Shown one piece after another: positions 45,518 to 57,300 of a stretch of DNA of 64,000 nucleotides. This stretch comes from Actinostola sp. cb2023 (lineage: Eukaryota > Cnidaria > Anthozoa > Actiniaria > Actinostolidae): assembly GCA_033675265.1 (NCBI GenBank), contig JAUJYZ010000840.1, forward strand, positions 35,001 through 99,000, in the 5' to 3' direction. Numbering within the stretch: the stretch's first letter is position 1; every line of letters starts with the position of its first letter. The translations under genes were made by a program, and so were the position numbers. The notes below the pieces were generated by a model that worked only from the letters and a program-made list of their open reading frames with translations, had not been told where the DNA came from and searched no databases.

Positions 45518-46917
45518 CTTAAGGTATCAGGGTACCCCTACCGACCGGTATGCATTCAAGTCGCTTTAACACAGAATCCGTCCATTAAAACCCCAATAAA
45601 GTATACATTTTCTGAAAGCTAAATAAATGGAGATTCCAACTAATGGTCTATTAACAAAAAGTACATACGCGTTTTAAATATAAGTCGAGATCAACGAATT
45701 TTCATATAGCGTTGTACGGCGAGGTCCCAGACAACCGCATTTTATCGGAAATTCAAGATCATTATCTTTATGCACTCTAGAGATCAATTATCAAAACCGT
45801 GTCTCCGTTTATCGATACGTTTCCCCGTTGCTTTTTTATCTGCCGCGAAACTTTCGGTACGCTGAAAATACATTGTTTTTTACTAATCAGTTAATAACTC
45901 ATGAAATCACTAAAATATCAAAAATCGGAGACACGGTTTTGAAGAATGATAATCAGAGATGAAGTCCTAAAAATCTCAGCTGAATCGAATAAAACCCGTT
46001 TGTTTAGGAGCTCAAAATAACACCCGTATTTTCGTTAATTTGCTCTATGAGAAAAAGCCCAAACTGTTTTTCAAGTCAAGTGGCGGCTTTGTTTGCACAA
46101 GCGACTATAATCCGGCCACATGGAAAAGGTAGACTGGACTATGGACTGGACTATGGACTGGACTATGGACTGGACTATGGACTGGGGTATGAAACATGAA
46201 TACATGATTTATAAGCACCTTTTAATTTTTATTTTATTGTAAGAAATGAATAATATGTGAATATATTATGACCGAAAATTCAGAGATGTTTGTAATTTCC
46301 TTTCATTGTACTGGGGTACCTGACTGATTAGTCTGCAAACTATTTTCAGGTATCCCAACACCTAACTATCTGTATTTTTTTTTCTAACTTATTTATTAAT
46401 ATTGTAAAAATGGTGTAAATTGAATAAAAATCTGGTTTAAACGACCACTAGGTAAACATTGAAAAATATCTGCGCTGCGGTAGGTTAGATTGTATCGAGA
46501 CTCACTTCATCCATATTCATTTTCTTGATCATGAGTTATTATTATTTCTCTAAATTACACACATATATCTCCCCTGTTATTCTTTATGGGAGTTCAATTT
46601 TAAGTTACGTACAAAAAGTGCTGGTAGAGAATGGATAAAGTTTTACCTGCTTCTAGTCTGCATGTCTTTCTTGCCTCTTATCCATTGTCGAAACTCAAAG
46701 TGCGAAATAGCGTGATGGCGAAATACATTTTATAAGATTCACCGATCAGTTAAATAATTAATTCGAATCGTCAAAATTGGATACAAATAAAGAAATAAAT
46801 TATATCCGCTAGGTTCAATACTACAGACACTCCCGCATAAACAGTTGACATATATGTTAGTAAAACAGCAGGAGATAATTGCTTTTACTGACACTCAGCA
46901 TCAGCTTCTGGTGTAGA

Positions 46918-46996
46918 CGCGAAAACGAAACGCGGAAAACGAGAACGCGGAAAACGAGAACGCGGAAAACGAGAACGCGGAAAACGAGAACGCGAG
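46918..46996. repeat. 15-bp tandem repeat (GCGGAAAACGAGAAC)
   Basis: Five units directly upstream of the transposase frame. Confidence 0.93.
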
Positions 46997-47021
46997 GACG
47001 CGGAACTGTGAACTGGCGGAC

Positions 47022-47513
47022 GTGAAGATAATAAAGAAAATATATTTAAAAAAATACATTATTGTATCAGGATTAATGGGCTCAGTTACGGCATATAGAA
47101 ATCTACTATTAAAAACTAACAATGGGTGCAATCCTGTAATGATTGGCCCAATTATGTTACACCAACAACGTCTGTACGAATCATATCATACTTTCGCATC
47201 TTCTCTCGTGCGTTTAAATCCAAAACTGAAAAACATCTTATGCTACGGGACCGATGGAGAAAAAAATATCTACAAAGCTTTCGGTGATGTATTTACTTTT
47301 GCCATTCATTTATTATGTGACATTCACATGGAAGACAACGTGCTACGAAAACTTACAGACCTGGGAATGCAGAAGTCACTAGCCAATTTGTATAAAAAAG
47401 ATATATTTGGAAAGAATGTTGCCGACAGAATTAGAGAACTAGGACTAGTTGATTTACCTAGTGGTCGTTTAAACCAGATTTTTATTCAATTTACACCATT
47501 TTTACAATATTAA
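47022..47513 (+). pseudogene. Partial MULE-type transposase
   Basis: 163 codons containing MIGPIMLHQQRLYESYHTFA, then LNPKLKNILCYGTDGEKNIY and HLLCDIHMEDN. This is the central DDE segment (GP..IH....YESY...; GTDGE.N...AF; HLLC..H..DN) of MULE transposases common in cnidarians. The N-terminal zinc finger and the C-terminus are missing. Its 3' end lies in the inner inverted arm and runs to a stop in the AATTTACACC sequence. Relic. Confidence 0.7.
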
Positions 47514-48239
47514 TAAATAAGTTAGAAAAAAAAATACAGATAGTTAGGTGTTGGGATACCTGAAAATAGTTTGCAGACTAATCAGAGTCAGGTACCCCAG
47601 TACAATGAAAGGAAATTACAAACATCTCTGAATTTTCGGTCATAATATATTCACATATTATTCATTTCTTACAATAAAATAAAAAATTAAAAGGTGCTTA
47701 TAAATCATGTATTCATGTTTCATACCCCAGTCCATAGTCCAGTCCATAGTCCAGTCCATAGTCCAGTCTACCTTTTCCATGTGGCCCTATAATCCACCAC
47801 AAATATGTGGGCCAAATATGTGATCCAATACCTGATGACATATGAATGGCATTCAAAACAAGATCGCCTTACAGTACCAAACATAACATGGCAGGAAAAC
47901 AAAGTTCTGCTGGCGGGAAATACGAGCATTTTGACCGTGAGTGGTTTGGCATCGTTATTCAAGGATATTTTGAGTGAGCAGTTACGATTTTTGGATACTT
48001 GCTTCGCATCTTAATCTTTGGAAAGTCTGTTGCGTGAGTGTTGTTGACAGCTTGCTTGTCAACATCTTTTTGCATCAAATGAAATCCAAAATTCGTTTTT
48101 TGATTCTAACTTTTTAGGGGGAAAATATTTTTAGATTCTGATTGTTGGAAATGATAGATAATATTCAATTAGATTTGATTGTCAAAAAAAATCGAAACCG
48201 GTCTTTTGATAGGTTTTTGGGGTACCCTGATACCTTAAG

Positions 48240-48800
48240 AGAGGATGTCCGTAAGGACCGAGAATCTCCCGACAGTTAAAAAAAATCGAATTTTATTTTC
48301 TTTCGCCATATCATTCCTTTCGATGATCTCTTTTAGGGAAAAATACTAAAAAGTTCCAGCGATTTTTATTTTAGGAGAAATTTGCAGTTTTTAAAAACCC
48401 GCCTGACGACTGTAAATTTTCGGCTAAATTATAAGCCAACGGTCGGTATGTGTTCACCTCTATCTCTACAACAACGACATCCAGTAACAGTAATAAACGT
48501 TTCTTGGTCTTTTCTACTGTACTATTTATTTTTCTGTAACTTTTGTAGTTATTTTTCAAATTTGGTTTTAAACATGTATACAGAGCGCCATAAACGGGAC
48601 GTTGAAATATAGGCAATGTTTGAGGTACGAAAACGGAATCTGGTATATACATTTTTGGAGGAAAACGCCACGGTCCAGTAAGCTTCACTTTTGCTCTTTC
48701 AGTTTAGATAGTTTCGAGCTTGGGAATTCAATGTACCGTTTTTGATAAATAAAACTATTATGGTTGGGACTGCCAAAATTAGCATTAATTTCGACCTGTC
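48240..48800. other. Gap between two mobile elements, nothing recognised
   Basis: No coding or repeat support. Confidence 0.45.
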
Positions 48801-48911
48801 ACGTTCATTTTTGTCATTAAAACACAAAACGTAATGCCAAAACACGACTATCTTGCACTTTTAGTTGATCACTGCCAACGGATAACAATCTTGGAGCGGC
48901 ATCTAGATTTA

Positions 48912-49094
48912 GCGGAAACCACGGAAACCGCGGAAACCACGGAAACCGCGGAAACCACGGAAACCGCGGAAACCACGGAAACCGCGGAAACCACGGAAAC
49001 CGGCGGAAACCACGGAAACCGCGGAAACCACGGAAACCGCGGAAACCACGGAAACCGCGGAAACCACGGAAACCGCGGAAACCACGGAAACCAC
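48912..49094. repeat. (GGAAACCACGGAAACCGC)n array, left arm
   Basis: CCACGGAAA and CCGCGGAAA units alternate, giving a 20-bp higher-order period. Confidence 0.95.
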
Positions 49095-49449
49095 AGAAAT
49101 ACGAAATACCGCAATATCCAATATATAAAATATATACCCTGATTCAACACCTTTGGTCATTATTTAGCTCCGAGTAGTTATGCTGTATTTGGTCGTGGAT
49201 ATCAAATACGTTCGTGGAGGTCTTCGGATCAGGTAGTTTAGAAAAAAAGTCCTCATACTGCAAAAGAAGCCGTTTTCTTGCATCTATGGTGACAAGTGGC
49301 ATTGCCCTACAATAAATTTCAAATATTAACATTCTGTTCTGAGAAAAAAGCAAGAAATAAACCGAAATTCTTGCAATCAGTAGAATGCTTTTTGGGCGCC
49401 ATCTTTAACACAGGAAGACCGCCAACGAACACAGGGAGCCCAAACTTTG

Positions 49450-49922
49450 AAACTGGCAGGATTACTAAGCTAAAGAGAGATACCGGCGAAAAGATAGATT
49501 TGAATTTGGTCTAATTTTTGAAAAAAAGCTTATTGTGCTGATCGAGAAACCTGGGCCAATCGAATGCCAGTAGTATTAAAAGTCAAGGAAATTTTTTTTC
49601 GAATTAAACCCATCGTTTTGATCTACCGTGCGTCCGATCAAAATGTTACAACGAAATAATCAGATTTTACAAGTTAAACATTTCCTACACTTACAAAATG
49701 GGCTCAATCTGCCAAAAAACATCAAGAACGCTAGATAAAAGGTTTCTCGGTGGCTAGATTATTGAATACCCTGTGCCACAAAAGAAGTTCAGTATTTGTA
49801 CTGAGAAGTTCACACACTTGTTACGACTCCGATCACTAATCCTTGTAGCTTCAGGTTTAAATACCCGTATGAGCACCAGTGGCGTAGCCAGGGTGGCTGG
49901 CGTTCAAGTGTAGGCACCCCGG

Positions 49923-49959
<37 letters not shown>

Positions 49960-50835
49960 ACGTAATCCCCTATATAAGCTACAGTAAAAACCCGCATAAA
50001 AGAACCCCTATTTTTCCAAGTCAGGCTGAAATGGTTCTTATATATTGGGTGTCAAGTGAGAAAACAGGCTGAATAGGTTCTTAACAGGTTCTTATTTACA
50101 GGGCAAAAAAAAACACAATTGTTTCTGATACAGTATCATGGTGTATTTCCTTACAATTTGTTTTAATTAGTGAACTATTGACCTTGAAAGGTCTAATATT
50201 CACACTAAACCACAGGTAGCCCAAGCTCAGTATCAGTGGCGTAAATACAGTAAATGTATAGGCTTTCTTGTTCTGGTGTACTTGAATAAATAAATAAAAA
50301 ATCGTTTGCCTTTATTCGACTCGTACTTGTTCCTTGTATTGTCCTTTACCTCTGTAGGAATTTCTAGGCCATTCCGCTTGAAATCGAGAGAGTTACGGCG
50401 GTTTAAAAAAAAATTCCCTACCAGTAAGAAAATATAGAAGGTAGGTCAGGCTGAACTGGTTCTTATATATTGGATGCTTAATTGGCTAAATTTCAGCCTG
50501 GAGGTTCTTAATCCGCAGTACGTTTCTTATATGCAGGTTTTTACTGTATACGGGTATGTGCGAACTTCTCGGTTTTGCCAGGGTATATATTTTGCCCATT
50601 TGCACTGAGATAGGGTGTGGTTTTTTTTACAGCGAACCAAGTATTTATGATTCATTTTGCATTTTTACGAGGATTTGAAGATCTCTAATATTTATAAATG
50701 ATCGTAGCGGCAAAATAAAAATTCTCTATTGATTTTCAAGCTTATAGGTTCTGGGATAGGGTATTGATTTTCACAAGCTTAGGTCTGGGATACTGTAAGG
50801 TTTTTGGGATCATGGCGGCACACCCCTACCCTACG
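49450..50835. other. Central segment of the giant inverted repeat
   Basis: Holds a G-homopolymer (49926-49958) and a pair of GGTTCTTATATATTGG segments (50032 and 50457), perhaps from an older repeat. No coding capacity. Confidence 0.5.
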
Positions 50836-51181
50836 AGAAAGTTTGGGCTCCCTGTGTTCGTTGGTGGTCTTCCTGTGTTAAAGATGGCGCCCAAAAAGCA
50901 TTCTACTGATCAAGAATTTCGGTTTATTTCTTGCTTTTTTCTCAGAACAGAATGTTAATATTTGAAATGTATTGATAGGGCAGTGCCACTTGTCACCACA
51001 GATGCGAGAAAACGGCTTCTTTTGCAGTTTGAGGACTTTTTTTCTAACATCCGAAGACCTCCACGAACGTATTTGATATCCACGACCAAATACAGCATAA
51101 TTACTCGGAGCTAAATAATGACCAAAGGTGTTGAATCAGGGTATATATTTTATATATTGGATATTGCAGTATTTCGTATTT

Positions 51182-51460
51182 CTGTGGTTTCCGTGGTTTC
51201 CGTGGTTTCCGTGGTTTCCGTGGTTTCCGTGGTTTCCGTGGTTTCCGTGGTTTCCGTGGTTTCCGTGGTTTCCGTGGTTTCCGTGGTTTCCGTGTTTTTT
51301 TCCGTGGTTTCCGTGGTTTCCGTGGTTTCCGTGGTTTCCGTGGTTTCCGTGGTTTCCGTGGTTTCCGTGGTTTCCGTGGTTTCCGTGGTTTCCGTGGTTT
51401 CCGTGGTTTCCGTGGTTTCCGTGGTTTCCGTGGTTTCCGTGGTTTCCGTGGTTTCCGTTA
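51182..51460. repeat. (GGTTTCCGTG)n array, right arm
   Basis: A uniform 10-bp unit with one TTTTTT interruption near 51297. It is the inverted counterpart of 48912-49094, but without the CCAC/CCGC alternation. Confidence 0.95.
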
Positions 51461-51478
51461 AATCTAGATGCCGTCTTG

Positions 51479-52018
51479 GAGTGAATAGGAATGATTTTCA
51501 ACCATATTTGAGCTATTTCAGCCACATTGAACTCCTAAAATATTGAAAATCAGCATATTTATTGATCAAATAAACACCGTAGTCTGGAAAATTGTGGTTC
51601 TTCACTCTGAAATGCTTAGAATTTGCTCCAAATAAGATTTACAAACAATTAAACTGATTTCTAGTTAAAACAGGCGCTTATTGATGAAGAGTTTGGATAT
51701 TTTGACTGGATGTTCCACTTTGCTGACACGCCAATTATGTAACGCAATGTAACTGCTACAAGTCACGCTACTGCCCTTCGAATAAATTTTTTGCGGCATG
51801 AAATAACAGTTTTAATCATAAAATATCAAACTAAACAGAATACATATTTGCTTGAAAGAATGGAATTTTGTTTTATCGTCGTTTAGACAAAATTCGTATT
51901 TTTTTCTGTGCGATACTGTTATCTGATCGACGATCTATGCTAATTTTGACTTTTGCGAGAGTTTATATTTACGACCGTCGAAGCTCAAATATTGTTGAAA
52001 ATCATTTCTATTGACTCG
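51479..52018. mobile_element. Fold-back inserted in the right arm
   Basis: GAGTGAATAGGAATGATTTT at the left and AAAATCATTTCTATTGACTC at the right are inverted, followed inward by CAACCATATTTGAGCT/AGCTCAAATATTGTTG. The left arm of the giant repeat lacks this segment. Confidence 0.72.
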
Positions 52019-52113
52019 AAGATTGTTTTCCATCAGCAGCAATCAACTAACAGTGCAATATACTCGTGTTTTGGCATTAAGTTTTGTGTTTTGACGTTGA
52101 AACGTGGAGACTT

Positions 52114-53139
52114 GACATAATTAGATGAAACTTGGCACAATGTTAGAAAATATCAGGACAATTAAACTTAACTTCATTTTAAGGGCTAGAGTGATCACGT
52201 GACCACGTGATGTCATTATTTATTAAACAAAATTCTTTTTTTTCTCCGGCGACGAGTTTTCATCACAAAGACAATACGATGTGCCTAACGTACTTCAATT
52301 ACCGAGTACTACGAACATCTGCCTAGCTGATAGGACTTTCTTCAAGATTTAGGGGGATATTTGCGAAAACAGGTCACGTGACCTGAAATTTTAAACAATT
52401 ACCTTTAATATCTCCTTTACCGACAGTAAAGCTACAATCATCTACCCAGTATGTTATTTAGCTCTATGAAATGCATTAATTTTGATATTGATTTTTTTGC
52501 CACTTACAAAACTCGCTACCGGATCCACGAATTAGTGTTTTTCTTGAATATGACGTCATAGATCACGTGACCACCACAAAAAAGCAAACCAAAATTTTAA
52601 GGATGTCAAAACTAACAAAACATGAAAATATGACTTGAAAATGTATTTCCATAGTCAAGCAATACTTCATTCTGTCCTCAAGGTCAAACAAGGTCAAACC
52701 CAGGCCTTAACAGGCTTTCAAGAGCACATGTCAGTTCAGTGCATAAGAGATACATGTATCGATGATCAAACTTACACAATCTTTGGAGTTCTCAGCAAGG
52801 GGTATTTCAAGTACAACTGAGCAATCTCCAGCATCGAAAAACCGAATACAAAATTAATCGAAATTGAACTGAAACGAACAATAGAAATGAAGATCATTCG
52901 CTTATGCTTTCTCGATGAAGGAATTGTTTTAGTACTTTTAATTTGTTACGATATCAAACATGAATGTGGAAGATAAAAGTTATGCTCTCAGCGGTTCAAA
53001 TATCAAATCAACTGTTTAAAAGTAAGGGAGACTAGGACGAAGGTCGTTCAAAATTTAATTTAGCCCAAAACTCTATAGAAACAATCTTCAAGGGTCTTAT
53101 AATCACTAGTTAAAATATTTTCTCAATATTGGAGAGGGA
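52114..53139. other. Intergenic with several CACGTGA palindromes
   Basis: GATCACGTGACCACGTGATG (52193) and GTCACGTGACC (52373), plus ATCACGTGACC (52561). Otherwise nothing recognised; a 61-codon frame at 52635 is not supported. Confidence 0.5.
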
Positions 53140-53533
53140 AGTATAGTACCAGGAGCCCATTAGTAGGAGCGTCCCTCTGAGCTGAGTAGAGTCCCCATCA
53201 CAGTAGTAGATGAAGTTATTTTTAGAACACCATTTCCCGCGAAAACTGGTTTCAGTAAACGATTCAGATTCAGAAGAAACTTCAAGATTATCACTAGAAA
53301 TATCGGAACTCTCGCTTGTAGAAACTCTCTCTTCCGCTGCCATTTTGAAACGATTTGAGCCATGTAACGTATGCAAATGAGAAGACGTGTCATCTTCGGA
53401 TTGGCTAGACAGAAAAGCCTTTGTCTTAATTCGCGCGAAAAGCAAGCTAAAAATAGCTTCATCTACTTCTGTGTTGGGGTAAAGGAGAAAAGGGAAAGAT
53501 GGACGCTCCTACTAATGGGCTCCTGATAGTACT
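53140..53533. mobile_element. Fold-back element enclosing a short Ser/Glu-rich frame
   Basis: AGTACCAGGAGCCCATTAGT and AGGAGCGTCC are mirrored at 53500-53533. On the - strand the interior reads MAAEERVSTSESSDISSDNL from an ATG near 53343, like the start of a gene captured by or belonging to the element. The frame is too short to name. Confidence 0.6.
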
Positions 53534-54348
53534 CAATATATTCTTTTATAATATAAACATTGCGGGTAACATCCTAAGAACGCGCGATTTCATTGGATGC
53601 TAGGTGTGCACCATTTTGTATGGTACACGCCTAGCTACCAATCAAATTGCAAACTTTTTATGGTGCACGGCTGTGAGCTTAGGTTCAAACGTTTCCTCGA
53701 CTTTGTTGTTGAAAACATTGTGATACACCGAAACTATGGATTTTTGATCAAAAAAGAACAAGAATGGTGAACAAAATGGCAAGAAAGTTGAGGATTCTGT
53801 TGTGTTTTTGAATACAATTTTAGTTGAAGTGCGCGCGCTGTATGCTGGAATGTCATTATCGATCTAATTTACATAAACTCACTTTGAATATTAATTAACT
53901 CGAACGTTTACAACAACTTCAGAATTTTGGTATTTTCCAGTGAAATAATTTTCGACTTTTTATATTTGCGACCAGTGAGCGAGCCCCAGCGAGCGAACTG
54001 GGAGCAACACTAATCTTTGGTTGGGCTTCCTGTGTATTCAGATGCCAGCTCGATTCTCGATTTGTGTTTTTCAGTGGAGAAAGATTTTTTTCACGTGACT
54101 TTTGCCCTGACGTCATATATCGTACGTTCCCGTCGTTCATTTGGGCATTTGTTCAGAGTGGATTCGAAGCCTTTTTTGCTCGTACTTTTAATATATCCGA
54201 TTCTTCGATGGAATTATGTAAAGATCTTCATTTATTGTTGACGATCGCTTTAGTTAGCAACATATCGAGGGGAAGGCAATGTTATTATATTAGTCTTTCA
54301 GCTCTGTTGTGTGCTAAGTCGCTGCACTGATTGTCACTGTGGACCGCA
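53534..54348. other. Intergenic, nothing recognised
   Basis: Contains one GGGCTTCCTGTG motif at 54022-54033. Small frames at 54017 and 54064 lack support. Confidence 0.45.
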
Positions 54349-57300
54349 ACATATAATAGTCTGGCAGCATGTGTAATCCCGTGGGAATTTTGTGATGAAA
54401 GCAAGCCACTAGTCTAGATGTGTTAAGGGGACACTAGACAACAAGAAAAACTTTGGTGCCAAGCCTGAAACTTGCACCGAGTGGTTTAATGGACTTTTAA
54501 AAATTGCACCTAGATAGCTTAGCATGAAAACGAGGCTCAGTATAAAATTGCTTATAATTACTTATTGCATCAATGAAATCTCACCAAATTCACTAGCTCT
54601 ATGTTATCCGATGTAAGGAAAAATATTATGGGCTTTTTAGAAGGTAATCACGTGATCAGGTGATCACATGACCATCCTTGCATGAAAACGAGGCTGGATC
54701 ATATAAAATTCCAACCTTTTCTATTGCAAGATAGAAATATCACCATGCTCACTAACTTTATGTTACTCATTGCCATACATCCTTTGAGTGTCCATGTATG
54801 TGCACAGTCAGTTATCTCGAGACTAGCATACTTTAGTACTTATCATTACTGCAGCTCATCGAAGCCATCAGAGTCATCGTCATCGTCATCGCCTCCAGAC
54901 TCTAGTACATTATCTTCTTCATCTTCTTGGCCATTCTCACAAGATTCTGTGTCAGAGCAGGTACAAAGATCAGTGCAGCTAAGTCCAGCCTTACGACATT
55001 GACACCGATTTGTTGAGCATCGCTCCTTGACACAGCCGCATTTCACTAATTGTATAATGGCTTCTGGAGCTGGTGGTAACTTGGTCATCACAGGCAGCCA
55101 GTGATCTTCATCCATTTTCCATCCATAGTTCTGTGGTGATGGTAGCTGAGGGTTTGGAACAATGTCGTTATTCCATACCATTAACTGGTAGTGAGATCTC
55201 AAGATTGCCTCATATAGTGCAGCCTGTGTGGGCGGTAGCCTGTCAGATTGGGCTTGCTTCTTTCGAAACAAAAACCACCTAAGTTCCTTGACCGTAGTAA
55301 TGTTTGTCTTTGGCTGGTATAACTGGCAGACAAATTTTTCAATGTCAGTAATGGTATCTTGACATGGCATCACTGTTGTTCCGAGATTACACAAGGCACT
55401 GATAACATGTGTATCTGCTGCTTGGAATGCCTTCCAACACACAAGTTTCCCTCTTCCTGCAAATATTCCAGTGTTGTCGGCACCGCTAAGAGCATGAAAT
55501 GCGGGAAGTGCTGCTGTCTTAGCATTGCCAAGAGCTTGGACAATTGGCTTCAGTGGAATTACTCGGTGGTTCAGCCCTCTTCCTGTAACAAATAAAGTGT
55601 GTTCACATAGCTCTGTGTAGCGTCGGATGGCAAGGATGAAAACATCTGTGTCGGGGGAGTGAATATTGACTTCAGTTGCCCCATGCCTTGAGGCATCAAC
55701 TGCATGAAGAATCATCTTCGTGTCGGCCTCTTCTTGGTTGCTGCGAAGGTACTGTACGTCTTTATGGGTAGCTTGATATTCGCATCCATATGCTACAACT
55801 AGTTGTTTTCCATTGTTTTCACCATACTCTATGAGCTTCCCTCCCAAATATGCTGTAAGCTCCATCTTGGTCTTTATGTGCGAGAGCAGTTTCTTCATTG
55901 GGACTTTTGCAATTTGTGTCGTGTCAGTAATTCTGTAATATATTGGAACTTGGCCGCTTTGTCTTTTATCCCTGGTGGCTGCTTTCAGAGATGTTGGTAA
56001 ATCATATCTATCAAAGATGACCCGCACTTCATCACAATCGTTGTACTTGTGAAAAATGCGGTTGTTGAAATGTTCAGCTAGCTGTGAACAGTTTCGAATC
56101 CACTCTGGCTTGTCAAGTGATTGTACCTCCGCCATTGCATCAACTATGGAGACTTTCACCCGTGTAGCTGTTTGCTGATCTTCATTTGCATTAGCAGTTG
56201 AATTATCATGAAGCTTTTCTAGGATGCCCATCAGAGAACTCTTCAACGAGCAGTGTAGCATTGTGCCATCGGCAGCAAACAGAGATCGTGGGACTATGGA
56301 AAACTCGTACTGGCCAACAGCTTCCTTGATGTCTATCTCTGGGCGGCTCTTACACACCATCATCATGCGAGCGAACAGTGATCTGTCTTCTTGTAACTCT
56401 ACAATCTTATCTGGTGTAGATAATTTTGCAGTCTTTCCACTACTTTTCCACGTCAGCAGTTTACGCTTCTTCATTGTAGACCACAAGTTAACTTTTCCAG
56501 ATTGGATCCTATCCTTGACGTAAGCTTCAAACAGTTGTCTTCCAATGTCCCTTTGCTGGCACAAATCCTTCTTCGCATTCTCTGTCATAACAACTTTGGT
56601 CACCAAGTTAAAAAGATCGGTATGATCAGAGAATGGATTTGTAAAGATCTTTATAGTGCTTGTCAGTTGTTCTATTCTTTTCTCTTCTCGCTGAATGTCT
56701 GCAGCAGTTAGATTATGGTGGTGTCTTGAGTGATTGGAAGATAAACCCGCCAAAGTATTTGCTTGTTCAGCAAGCCGTGCAAGTTCTGGGGCGATTAGAA
56801 AAAACTTCGCTCTAGCGCTTTCGTTTAAGGTGATGCCAACCAACCCCCCAGACACTTTCATTGAACGATTAATATGCTCCAGGGCGTGGTCAGCTCCTAC
56901 AGCACAGAATGCCACTTGGGCATTCTTGTTGACAATCCAGTTCCCTTGTTGAAACTCTTCATATATCTCCGGGTCAGATTCACTCAGGGATGCCATTTCA
57001 GCAAGATACAGGGGAATCATGCGTGCATAATTGTACCTGTCATGTGCAAAGAAATATGCGGTAAACATCTCCAGTGCTGCGAGATGCAGTCCCCAGTCTC
57101 CAGTACGAACCGCTCTTATAAATGCCAACATCTCCATCACCATGCGCATATATTGGCGCATTACCACAAACATAGGATTTTGACATTGTGCAGCATCAAA
57201 TTCTGACATCCTCTCTAGAATACCATGTGACTGGATTCTGTTCGTCATATTAGCATGCGCCTTCTGGACTTGAGCCTTTGTACCATTTGTACATGCATCT

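Larger units (their letters stand above)
45518..48239. mobile_element. MULE-like TIR transposon, 2.7 kb, decayed
   Basis: The outer termini CTTAAGGTATCAGGGTACCCC are inverted at 45518 and 48239. A second, much longer inverted pair (46106-46464 and 47453-47796, about 350 bp, including a 14-bp GGACTGGACTATGG tandem) lies inside. The interior carries a partial MULE-type transposase (47022-47513). No clear target duplication was seen. Confidence 0.72.
48800..52110. mobile_element. Giant inverted-repeat (fold-back) element, 3.3 kb
   Basis: The arms match from AAAACACAAAACGTAATGCC (48820) against its complement near 52080, through GGCATCTAGATTTA, the 10-bp arrays, TACCCTGATTCAACACCTTT and CGAGTAGTTATGC/TTACTCGGAGC, to CACAGGGAGCCCAAACTTT at 49430-49450 versus 50842-50860. 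The single-copy centre is about 1.4 kb. The right arm is longer because a fold-back (51479-52018) is inserted. No transposase was found. Confidence 0.82.

Noticed and set aside
48834..51546. Frames rich in Thr-Glu-Ala, Asn-His-Gly or Val-Ser
   Set aside because: By-products of the 10-bp GGAAACCACC-type arrays in an inverted repeat.
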